Shown here in pieces: positions 49,605 through 61,100 of a stretch of DNA of 64,000 nucleotides. The position numbers and the translations under genes are program-made. The stretch is from Perca fluviatilis (Eukaryota; Chordata; Actinopteri; Perciformes; Percidae). Positions within the stretch are counted from its first letter, which is position 1. The number at the start of each line of letters is the position of its first letter. A model generated the notes under the pieces. It was not told the DNA's origin. It made no database searches and worked only from the letters and a program-made list of their open reading frames with translations. The stretch lies in NCBI RefSeq assembly GCF_010015445.1, contig NC_053119.1, forward strand, positions 21,227,050-21,291,049, given 5' to 3'.

Positions 49605-49900
49605 CCTGTCCGTATTTAGCTTAGGATTCCACTCCGAGGGAGTCACACCAAATTGGGCGGGGACTGCGAGCCAATGTATCTGAAATGCCAAAATTTATAT
49701 CACCGGTCACTTAAGATAACCGTAGTTGTGTTGTTCTGTTGTGATTAAAAGGCTATAAAGATGGTTTGCCCCTTTCTTTTCTTGGTATTGTGGAGACAAT
49801 TTACGCTCTAACCACCATCTTAGCTAGCATTAAAGTAGGGAGGAGGGAGTGGGGCAAGTGTTCAGTGCGACTGAGTCTGCGCAGATAGACAGATGCTTTG
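49605..49900 (-). promoter_or_regulatory. Probable cnot4 first exon and promoter
   Basis: On the minus strand, GGACAG|GTAAGTAACG at 49604 is a strong donor that would splice to the acceptor before 46601, where the start-codon exon begins. The sequence upstream to about 49830 therefore fits a non-coding exon 1, followed by the promoter. No TATA box is obvious. The transcription start is inference. Confidence 0.45.
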
Positions 49901-50787
49901 TGGGAAAAGGAGTTTTATGCGACTATAAACTAGGACCAGGGACACATTACCTACAAACGTGTAATGGTGCATTTAAAATAAAATATCAAAATGTATCGTA
50001 CTTAAATACATATTTGAGATACTTGTATTTAATCTAATGTGGCAGTCCGTAATATTTCAGTCCTAGTTGATTTAGAATTTTTATTTGAGTGTAAACAATG
50101 GAATTGTGATGAGAGTTATTCAGTCTGGAGTAGAAATAGAATGAATCTATTTCTTTTTCTATGGTCCAGCAGAGTCTTGTTGTTGATACATAAGCTTCAG
50201 GTTTTCAGAATTGCGTGCATAGTTCAATTATGTGTGTGTATACAATGGAGAAATCAGAAATACTTTAATACTTTAATAATCCCAGGGGGAAAAACTGCTA
50301 TACAGGATTTTTTTCCAGATGTCACGCCAGAGACGCAGTTCATATAATAATATACTACTACTAATACTACAAATATATAAATATTGCAATACTTCCCTCA
50401 GTGGGTCATAAGGGCTCAATCTCCATCGTGTTACCTCCTTTAGTGATAAATAGTGACTATATGCACTTACTCCACTGCATTTCAGTGGGAAATATTGTTT
50501 AGTAATTAATAAGTAGCAATAAGAAACAATAAGTAGTTAAAGTGAGCCCCACCTTGACCAGCAGCAGAATAATCCTATACAATTTTGTAATGGAGTATTT
50601 TACTAGAAAAGGACCCGAGTACTTCCTCCACCACTGCTGTTATAATGTACCTTCTTTTATTATGAGAAATCAAAACATCTTGCAATCAAGGAGTTGCAAT
50701 CATGAACTTAAGAAAGGTATAGTTCATTTATTTATCAATTATTATAGATATTGATTTCATTATGAAATAAAATTTGGATTAAATGAT
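49901..50787. other. Short intergenic region between cnot4 and the pseudouridine enzyme gene
   Basis: AT-rich, no recognisable element. On the minus strand AATAAA (50793-50788) lies 156 bases after the stop of the next gene and is its likely poly(A) signal. The two genes are on the same strand; the enzyme gene ends about 0.9 kb upstream of the cnot4 promoter. Confidence 0.45.
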
Positions 50788-50948
50788 TTTATTAAAACCG
50801 CGTCATCTGCTTACATTCATTTACTCACTCACTTTTTTACATGCTGTTTTTTTCAAGAATCCAATCACAAATATTAAGGCTAAAAATGATAAAATAAACA
50901 AGCCAATGCATAATAGAACCAATGCTTCAAAATTATTTAAAAATATGT

Positions 50949-53900
50949 TTAAGCTATCCACATGAAGCTGGGTTTGGGCCAGTGAGTCTGGACTTTGTTG
51001 GGATCCACAGAGTCTAAGGTGAGTGTGGGGGCGATGGGGTGCGGTGACGCCAGGGACAACCGTGCAGCCAGGAGCCCCATCCGAACACAGCTGTCTGTGT
51101 CTCGCCGCTGGAGAATCCCAGCCATTAAAGCACCTGCCAGACTGCAGACAGAGCGGAGATGAGTGAATGTTGTTGAGTCACAAATATTTTATTTTTTAAG
51201 TAAGAGAAAGTGTGACAGGGACAGGAAGAGAAAGAGGTCAAGGAAAAGTAAAAGTGGACGAAACTGAAGAGGAAGTTTTGAATTGAAATAACTATAAGGA
51301 AGAGAAAGTAGGTCAAGTAAAATGTTAGCACCTATCTCCTGCTCCAGACACATTCATTGTCTCCTCTGCTGTCACAGTCAGTGCTGGGTAGTGGACAGCA
51401 CAAAGCCTCCTCCTCTGCAAACACAGATGCAGAAAACATCTTCACTTTCACTGCTATAACCTTCATCATCATTATCAGTTTAAATATAAGATGCCCTTAC
51501 CCTTTTCTGTTTTCTTGGCTGCAGATTGACCGAGCCTGCATCATACTCTCCGCACACCAGCACTCCACTAGCCCCCAGAGTCACCACCAGGCAGTGGAGA
51601 TGCTCCAGTAGGGGGCGTGAGAGAGCCACAGCAACACTCAGCACCTCCTCAAGAGAGCTCGGCAGCACTACCGCCCCACAAGTCAAAACCACATCGTCAA
51701 TCACTGTTACACTATTTGCATTTTTCACAAAAACAAAAAAGCATGAGGGAGTAAAAAACAATTGAACCACAAAATTCTCATTCAGGAAAACAGTTTACCT
51801 TCAGGTGTTGGGATACCCAGTGTTTTGTTCATGGTGCACAACTCTGCCAGGTTTGGAGATGAATAGGACAGAGACTTCCAGGCGTCTGACAGGAAAGGCT
51901 TACAAGCCTTTTCTGAATCCGTTGGCTCATACCAAACTGTGACACACATTGATTGTATTGAATCAAAATCAATGAAAGCTTCTGACCACGATGGTTCATA
52001 GTGACTATCTCCCCAACGCTTACCATTTATGTTGTGTTTTTTTGCAATAGAGCAAACATAGTCGATGGTGGAGATGGGAATGTTTCCGTCGAGACACACA
52101 AGAGTGGCTGATGAAAGCTGCTTCTCAAACTGTGACACCTACAAAAAGATATTCAAAGATAGAATAAATAAATTAAGTAAGGACATTTATTTCTCTAGCA
52201 CCTTTCAAAACAAGGGGTGCAACAAGAATGTCCAGAAATGGTCACATAGAGAAACAGCAAATGTACACATTTGAGAAGGTGCAACTGAAAAATATTTGGC
52301 ATTTTTACTTGAAAAAAGACTTTTTGTTGGACAGTGTGGGAGCTGAAACACTAAAAGAAGATCCCCATTTGTCTTCAGCCTGAAACGTGATCACTGGGGG
52401 TGAATGATAAAGGCATTACGTCATTATGTGACATATGAGTATGCACACACATTATTTGCGATGGCTGCATGGCAGCTCTTGTCTTTTGAATTTGGTCCAG
52501 TACATGCACGTGTAATTTTCTGTCCATTCCAGGGGGGGAAAGGTGGATGTCGGTGAAAATGGTATTGGAACAAAAATCCTGGGCTAGCCTTGTTAAAAAA
52601 ATGTATAACTTTGTCAGTAATTCTTACATATTGCTCTGTGATCTGCTGATGAATGTCCATGTCTCCCAATCCAAGACTCAGTTCTCCACTCTCAGTGATA
52701 ACAGCACAGTAAGTTGCTGTGCTTTGCTCTTCGAGCCTGGCCACACCACTTGTGTTCTTACAGAAATAAGAAAAAGAAGTCAAGAATGTAACATTTACAT
52801 AGTTGAGTAAAAGGAATTATAACCTTGCTTATGTAAGAAACAACTGTTGATGTATACATACCATATGTTTACAATAGTTCAACACTGCTTCGCTGTGTGA
52901 ATCAGCTCCAGTAGCTGAGATGAACAGGAGGCTAATGCCTAATCGACTCAGAGAGTCTGAGATGAAAGCACAGAAGAAGTGAGTGGGAGACAATCAGATT
53001 TGAAGTACTGATACAAATGTGTGCATGTACATAATCAGATAAAAAACCACCAGCAATGTTCCGTCCTACGCCACCAAATGACTGACAGACACTTCCTGGG
53101 TTGGTCTGTCCAAACTGAAAGAGACAACACGTTTTTTTCTCAGAAGTAACCTACGTAATAAGACCTTACATAGCCTGCAGTAGTGTGGATAAATTATACT
53201 TACATGAAGTGTTTTTGTCTTCCCTTTAGCAATAAAATCAACATTTATTCCTCCGATGACAACCTGTAAAAGAACAGCCTTGTGGGTACTGTATTGTGCC
53301 AATCTTTGACTAAACAAGACCATCGTGTTTATACTCACAATATCTGATTCTGAGTGTTTTCCATGATGATGAGTCTTTTCTTTTAACTTTCTTTCAGTCA
53401 TTTGTTTTGACAGTGCACAGGCTATCTGACTGCCAACTTTAGCATTGTTATGAATGAGAGCAATGTCTGAGAACATAACAGGTTAAGGAGATTTTAGTTG
53501 TAATATACTGCACTGTAACATTGTCTGGCCTATGAGAAAACAACTTTATCAATCTTCTCTGTGCCTTTTCCTTTCCAAAGAATTTGATATGATCATGTTC
53601 TCTGCTTGAGTTCTCAATGATTCAGATTTTCAGAAGGATACTGGCCTGAAGGGACTTTCCTTCAGTCAGCTCATTGACCTTTTGAAGAATGAACGGCGTC
53701 ACGTCTCTTCCTGTTATACCTTTAGCACTGAGTAAATAAAAAAAGAGAATAGAAAGTGATCATTTTTCCAGCTGAGATAAACAATCCATTTGATTCACTT
53801 TGTCATGACAATAAAAGAGATCCAGACAAAAAAAAAAATCCTCTGATGTTATTGAACTAGCATTTCAAGTAAGGACAACAGATTACAAGCCACAGAGACT

Positions 53901-54534
53901 TTCTGTACCTTGCCTCTGTTACCGCCGCCTGTATGGCTTCCTCTATCTGCTGACCGGTTGCTGCATGCTCCTCTGCGATGGGGACCGCTAACAGTACACC
54001 ACTTTGGAGACCCAGTGACAGAGTGCTTGCTAAATGATGCAAAAACATTTACATTCATAACAGGTTTGAGTAGAAAACAAGTGTTGGTAGATATTGAATC
54101 TTGACCTATGTGTGTTAAGAGTCAAGATTATAAAATGTTGATATACCAATGAGTTTTGCAGCTTCCTCAGGATTGCAGACTTGGTATGGAGAAGTGAATC
54201 CACTTCGTGGAGAGAAGAAGGCTGGGAAATTCTTCAACGCTCCATAAGTGGCTACACAGACACCCTGCGTCTCCTAATAAAAGATACAATAACAGAAATA
54301 CATAGAAATAAATAACAGTCCCCATTGAGTGCCCTTTAAACACCGCTCTGCCCAACATCTGTCTGCTTTATTTATTTGAATTAATGAATTTTGCACTGAC
54401 AACATTTATTTATCCACTTTCTTCTCTCTTTCCTTCTTATATGGACTTTTTCATATTTTTTCATTTCTATTTAAGGAAATTTACATTATTCTCACACACA
54501 GACACCGACACACCCACACCCACACCCACACCGA

Positions 54535-54618
<84 letters not shown>

Positions 54619-56248
54619 TGGATAAACACAGAATGAAAAGACTGCACGATGTCCACCCCACCTTGCACCTCTGTCTAAGTATTTGTGATGTAAAGCTTGT
54701 CTTATTGTATGCATCTTCTAACACCCCTATCTACTGTAACTATAAATCACATTTTAACTAAAGTCACTACAAGCCAACATGATACATAAAAGATTGCTAA
54801 TACACATTTGGCTGACTAATTGTACACACTCAAATGGAAAACAGTATAATTTTACAGTGACAACATTATCTCAATATTCTTACAAGGAACTCCAGGGTCC
54901 GACCGATGTCCAGAATAGACTTAACACCAGCAGAGACCACTGCAATGGGAGTCCTGCCGAGCTCGGTCAGATCTGCACTGATGTCCAGACCTGGAGGAAT
55001 GATGATGACATGAGTAAGTCTTCACAGCATGACACTAACTTATTCTTCTTACTGTAACATACCGAGAAGACAAACTTACTGTCCCGACAGTTTTGGTGTC
55101 CTTGGTGACACATTGAGGTCTTCCTCAGAGTAAACTATCCTGTCACCAGGCCATATGGACTCCTCTGGGTCCTATTTGTGACTCCATAAGCACCCTAACC
55201 TCTTTTTACTGTCTTTGTAATCAAATCCAGATTGACATAAAATATATATATTTCACCTGATGACACGATTGTTCAGTCTCCATGTGAAAGGAAGCCAAAA
55301 CCATTCAGTCAGTGAGTCTGTTTTCATGGTTTGTTAAGAGTAATAAGTTAGTGTGAGTATGTGTAAAGTATTTTTTAGTCTACTTACTGTTCTCTCCGTC
55401 TCTGTGAACTCCTCCGATGCCCCCTGTGACGAACACAGGGATGCCAGCTCGGTGTGCTGCTATCATAGTGGCTGACACTGTTGTTCCCCCAGAGAGCCCC
55501 TGAGAAAATAACATAACAAAACACAACCATAAGTGACAGACTCAGGTAATCAAAGTGGGTGCCACCGGGTCGGCCTTCATGTTCAGATTATTTTGAGATG
55601 AGCGGGTTTCTGAAACAGAAAGGAGTTTATTGCCACAGTAGTTACCCTACGTGGAATTTGCCTTGGTGATTGGTGCATACATCCAAATACACAAATCTGT
55701 CTCACTTTGCTGATGACGTAGGGCAGATCACGACGGGACACCTTCAGGGAGCTCTTGCAGCGGGCGAGGTGGTCGAGCACCTCTGAGGACAGACCAACAT
55801 GGACTTCACCCTCGATCACTCCGACCGTGGCTGGGGTGGCTCCTTCAGCTCTCACTATTGCCTCCACCTCCTTTGCTGTGCTGCATTAAAACATTAATGG
55901 CATTCATTATCAAGGATTAAAAAACTGGGATCAGAGTTTACTGACACTTAAAACAGGGTACCTCAGGTTGTGTGGATAGGGCATGCCATGTGTGATAATA
56001 GTACTCTCAAGTGCCACCACTGGTTTGTTTTCTGCCAGCGCCTGAGATACAGATGGATGAACTCTGAAGAGGCTGTCTAAGAGAAGAAGTACCATTTACA
56101 TAAATCATCATTATTATCAATCTGTTATGAACTGTGCATAGCCTACATTATACTTTTGGATGCATTTACCATTTTTGCACAATCTGCTCTGATAAGTTGT
56201 GATCCCTCTTCTCAGGATGAGTGCAGAGGCTCTCTTTAGCATCCTCAT
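50949..56248 (-). CDS. Bifunctional pseudouridine-5'-phosphate glycosidase / pseudouridine kinase
   Basis: Eighteen exons: 56248-56170, 56076-55962, 55880-55706, 55499-55388, 54990-54884, 54273-54147, 54029-53909, 53727-53642, 53466-53339, 53263-53204, 53114-53051, 52956-52862, 52756-52628, 52138-52024, 51936-51799, 51703-51501, 51414-51332, 51141-50949. They join in frame to 710 codons. The N-terminus is rich in Arg/Ser/Leu without acidic residues (about 26 residues), suggesting mitochondrial import. The first half is a PsuG-type glycosidase: [16 protein letters not shown] (Glu50), KVSRRDLP (Lys111), [12 protein letters not shown], and SAGVKSILD with Lys185 in the Schiff-base position known from bacterial PsuG. 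The second half is a PfkB kinase: [29 protein letters not shown], and SGAGDS with the likely catalytic Asp645. Together they would phosphorylate pseudouridine and split it to uracil and ribose 5-phosphate. Weak point: the donor after exon 8 (CCA|GTATCC). An acceptor just before exon 1 implies an upstream UTR exon. Confidence 0.93.
54540..54614. repeat. (CA)n microsatellite in an intron
   Basis: About 37 CA units preceded by a diverged CACCCA/CACCGA stretch (54498-54539). It lies between exons 5 and 6 of the pseudouridine enzyme gene. Confidence 0.95.
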
Positions 56249-56273
56249 TCTGTTCAGATTTTGAGGGAAACCC

Positions 56274-57342
56274 TGAAAACATGAAGAGTTTTTAAATCAA
56301 AATGAGAATAATGGTGTCAGCTGACGCTTTTCTCCCAATAAACGTGCCGTTCAAGTTTCTTTGACTGTTGCAGACTGATGTACCAAAGGCTACGGTCTCC
56401 CCTCCAGGGTTCCCCCTCCTCCTTGAGCAAGCACTGGTAGTTATTTGAATTGATATTAGGGATGTCATTTTCTTCAGTTTTTTATGTTTAAACAACAGTT
56501 TAGGAGACTGAGACTGGGCATCAAGAGAATGAAAACGTACTTTCAGATTGGTTGATACTTATGGAGGAAAAAAAACAAACCCCTTACACGTCTTCTTTCC
56601 AACATACATTCAAAAATTACAGTCCCACATTAAATTACAAAAAAAAACATCCCCATATGTCTGGTGGATTGATTTTATTGCTAAATTTACTTCCTTTAGA
56701 CTACTTTATTTGATTTAAAACATATATATATATATATACGGTGTGTCTAACTTAAATTATATGTAGACTAACCTCTTCAAAAAAAGAACTGTTGAAGTAA
56801 CCCACAATGTCAAACCAGTGAACATTACCTCAGCTTCTTTAAGTACCAAACAAATAGGCTCCCCAGTTGCATCACACCCTGCAGTGTGTTCTCTGTCACT
56901 CCATGTCCAACTCAGCCATTGTGAGGATTTTCTTTACTCCAGTTAGTTGGGACTAGTTGGGACAAGGTCCCACCCCCATCCCCCCTCTTTGGGGCCACTC
57001 TCAGAAACCGAAAACCAAATTCCAGAGCTGGGGTCAGTATTGTTATCTTTCTTTCCTACCAAACCACAAATTTATGCCAAGCGGCAACTTCCTTGCCTGA
57101 AAAGTGAGGCCAATGTGGAAGTGCCTTAAACCTGCATTCTACTTATTTCCAGCAGTGGCCGACTCCACTGGCTTCAAAGCAGCAGTCTAAAAACCAATGA
57201 GTGACGTCACCGATGCTATGTCCATTCTTTACACATAGTCTATGATTTCTGTACTAAAGATTGTTAGCTGAATTGTACTACATTGTCAGTAACTTATCTG
57301 AGACAAAAAAACACTTTAGTTAATACTTTACAACTGATTTTG
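56274..57342. other. Region between the pseudouridine enzyme gene and il17ra
   Basis: Contains the unassigned first (UTR) exon and promoter of the enzyme gene, a TA tract near 56720-56740 and the repeat at 57100-57250. An open frame at 56947-57129 shows no family resemblance. Confidence 0.4.
57100..57250 (+). repeat. Teleost dispersed repeat carrying a CRE-like TGACGTCA
   Basis: GAAGTGCCTTAAACCTGCAT, GTGGCCGACTCCACTGG, CCAATGAGTGACGTCACCG, GCTATGTCCATTC and CATAGTCTATG follow the order of a widespread teleost repeat. The palindrome TGACGTCA (57202-57209) is part of this repeat, so it need not be a selected regulatory site. Confidence 0.5.
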
Positions 57343-58196
57343 TTTATTGAAATGTAACACTGTATTTAATCTATTATCTCATCAATGACACTGAGAGGAT
57401 CAGAGACATGTCAACAAACAATTCAAATCACAATGAAAATATCTGAAAAGCTTCATCAGTCTAAAGGAGTTAAGAACAAATATTCATTTCTGCTCACATG
57501 CTCTATCTTTGCAGTAGGAGTGAGACCATATACCTGTGTTACAATTGTTTAATCAAAAACGCCAATGCTTTGCAATATTAAAGTCCAAACCACATTACAT
57601 TCAATCAGCTCATTATCATACAAAACAGCGTCCCACAAACATGGTTTACTGCTTACCTTCTCCAGTGCAACAAAATGCTAGAAACTTTGCCCAGAAGGCT
57701 GAACTTTGACCCAAAGTCTGTTTACACAGACCAAAAGCATCAACCACAGATCCCTGTTGTCTAAACTACCTCTGCATTTGGCTGAGTGAAAGCAAGAGAT
57801 ATTTAACATTAACGCAATATGCAAAAATACTGCAGAAATGACATGAAGACAAGCAGATACATGGTAAAATAAATGAAGTAAAAAAAACACCTAGCTAAAT
57901 TTGCACAAAACCTCCACATATTTTCTTTTTTATTCACATCTGGTAAGTGGTTGAAGAAAGGTTACACAGATTCATCCAAGTCTTTACATTCATTGTCCAC
58001 ATATCTGCTGATTACTTGCTCCAATACGAGTTTAATATCTGTTTGTATCCATTGGTTATTTCTCTCAGCAGATTTCTGTTGCTCCTACGATTGTAGAACA
58101 TGAGTCACATCAAATTGAATAACTGATGGATTGCTTTTGATAGTTTCATCAAAGTGTTGGGAGGATCTCCATTGATGTCTCAAAAATGCAATCATA
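57343..58196 (-). other. Probable 3' UTR of il17ra
   Basis: After the stop at 58199-58197, the minus strand has AATAAA at 57348-57343, giving a 3' UTR of about 0.85 kb. No further coding frame in this stretch continues the receptor tail. Confidence 0.45.
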
Positions 58197-61100
58197 TCAA
58201 GCTGCCTGCATGTTCTCTGCAATAAGAGGGTTGAACTCAACTGAGGTGCACATTTGAAACTCTTCAGTCACGTAAGGTCCTGTTTTGTCTGCATTGAAAT
58301 CACTTTTTTGTGTCTTTAAATGATTGGCGACATGGGTCGAGTCGGGGACAGAATATGTAATGAGGTTTGTGGTTATTTCTGCATCGTAACAGATTTCAGC
58401 TGAGGTATTTGAGCTTTCCAGTAATTCATCTTCAAACCACTGTGGATTCTCCAGCTGGTGTGCATGAAAAGCCTCTATGGCATCCCGCAGGGCTCTGCCT
58501 AAGGGACAATGATGGTACTCGTCCTCTGAAAGCCCTTCAATGTGATTTATTTTGCCGGGCTCGTGCTTCTCAGTGTCCAAGATTCTGAAAAAGAGCTCCT
58601 CAAACTGTTTCATCAGCTTGTATCTTACTGTAATGTTGAAAGGTGAAGGAACATCTTCTTCAGAACAAACATCACCAAAGTAAGCCACTATGTACTTTTC
58701 AAATGACGCAGATCGGATAAAATGGGGGATCATGAGGAAGAGGGCTGGACTGAGCATGTCACCTACAGGTGAACGGGTGTCCTCTCTCAGAAAAACCTGT
58801 TTGTCACCACACATGGCTCTCCATTTGGCTTGCACTCCTCGTGAGCACAGAATAAGTATCTTATCTGAAGAGCTTTCTATTTGTTCTCTGTGCCAGTCCA
58901 ACCACTGGATGCTTCCCAACACTCCCAGTCTTGTTGAGTCAAACAGATCCAGGACCACTTCAGTACCACATTTGGTCACCAGGAAGGCACACAGCTTCAG
59001 GACAATGGTTTTGTATAAAGGGTGATCGAGGGAGTAGATGACGAGGACTCTTTTTCTCGCTTGCACTTGAAAACCTTCTGGTTGTTGTTTGGGAGCAGAT
59101 GACGCTGTGTTCACAGGATCTGTGAGAAGAGTGAAGTCTGTTATTTAATTATCAATTCAAGCTGTGTTTTCTATCCAATACTGTGCATTTACAAGAAGGC
59201 AAACCTTTCTGAGAGGCACGCCACAGTAAACAAGCAAGACAAGCACCAATGAAAAGCAGCCCCACAGTTGCTTTTATAATGAAAGTCCGTGGTGGATAAT
59301 CTAAAAAACAAAAACAAATATTTTGCTAAATACCTCTACAAATACAAAAAAGAAATTCAAATAATATTATGCCAGTGATTCCCAACCTGGCGCCAGAACC
59401 CCTTCCAGTGGGTCACAAGATAAATCTGAATGGTTAACGGGATAGAAAAGAACAAAAAATAACCTTCTTTTAGTATTTTCTCTAATCTTTGCTTCTTTGT
59501 AAACTATGGGATTATTTTACCTCTTTGGGTCTCAAACATTTATTCAAATAAGACAATATGAGAAGTTTAGAGGTCAAAACTGAAAGGCTTCTGACACCTT
59601 CAACAAGGGACAGCAAGTGAGTCCTGCTTTATTTTAAGGGGTCACAAGCCAAAAAGGATGGGAACCACTGATTTATGCTCTGCGCCATATGGCTGTTGAA
59701 AATACATTATACTGTATTTATGTCATAAATCGTACTTACCTGGGCATAAATCGATTGTTTTAGTTTCGAATTTACAGTCATTCTTGCATCGAATAAAGAA
59801 TGGCTGAATCTTAAAGACAAGCAGAGTAAGTTGAGCTGATGTTATATCTCTACACGTACGATTACTTTATCAACTGTCAGGGATGGGACATTAAATATAA
59901 AAATTGAACTCACCATTAAAAACATTTCACATTGTGAGAGCTGCCACCAACCAAACTCAAATGTCACATTCAGTGATGATCTGTTTTCCTATGGAGGAAG
60001 GTATGACAATGATATGTGTGCACACTCTTCAATATTTAATCCTAAACAAGCTGTAAATCACACAATGGGACAACACATCTCTTGTCATCATTGATAATAT
60101 AAGTGAGTTGTAGTTGTATTCAGTGTAATTACCTTCGAGACATTAGTTGAGTAATAGAAACCATGACTCTGTATGGAGACTTGGTATCTCTCAGAATATG
60201 GTGCTGCCTCAAAACCCACAACAATGGAAAACCTTTTACGTTCCTTATTAAGAGACACAGCAGTGGTCATGTGAGGATCCCATAGACTTCCTGAAATAAC
60301 AAAACATGCAGAGCACAATGCTTAGATGGTCCTGGAGCACTTACAGCAGTCCATTCAAACCTGTGAGATGTTAATGATGTAATATTTACCATTTTCCAGA
60401 CATATTTGGGCCTTTTCGATTTTCTTGTCCCCGCACCCTGGCCATGACAGTAAATATTATGATTAGAGCATTTTAAAGATGGTTTTGTATTGGATTTACG
60501 AGAAGTATTGTGACGATGTGTTACGAGCAGGGTGGTGGTGGCGCAGTGGATATGACACATGCCTTCGGTGTGTGAGAGATCCGGGTTAGATTCCCATTTC
60601 GATACATCAACCAATGTGTCCCTGAGCAAGACACTTAACCCCTAGTTGCTCCTGAGGTGTGCGCCTCTGATATATAGCAATTGTAAGTTGCTTTGGCTAA
60701 AAGCGTCAGCTAAAAGACATGTAATGTAATGTATCAAATCACTCAGTGAATTGTGGTAATCATTATGAACTAGGGCTGGGCGATACGGCCAATACCTTCT
60801 ATCCCGATATAGGTAATTTCATATCTGAAAACGATATATCATGATATACTGTAACATGTTTTCTGACAATTCAATATAGTTTACATGAAACAACTACATC
60901 GTAAAGTCTATTGTATTGTATATTGTGTATACACCATGTTAGCAAAACAGCAGCTCTATGGTTCGCTTAAGCTTTGCTCCCATGTGCATTGTGCAAGGAT
61001 CAGAACAAAAAGCGACGCTCAAATGATGTAAATATTGCCGTAACAGTTTGGCAACTGGTTTTTCAACACTGCGATAGAAATGATGTAGAAAAAAAATATA

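Noticed and set aside
57202..57209. CRE site TGACGTCA as an il17ra or pseudouridine-enzyme regulator
   Set aside because: The palindrome is part of a common dispersed repeat, so its presence is not evidence of regulation.
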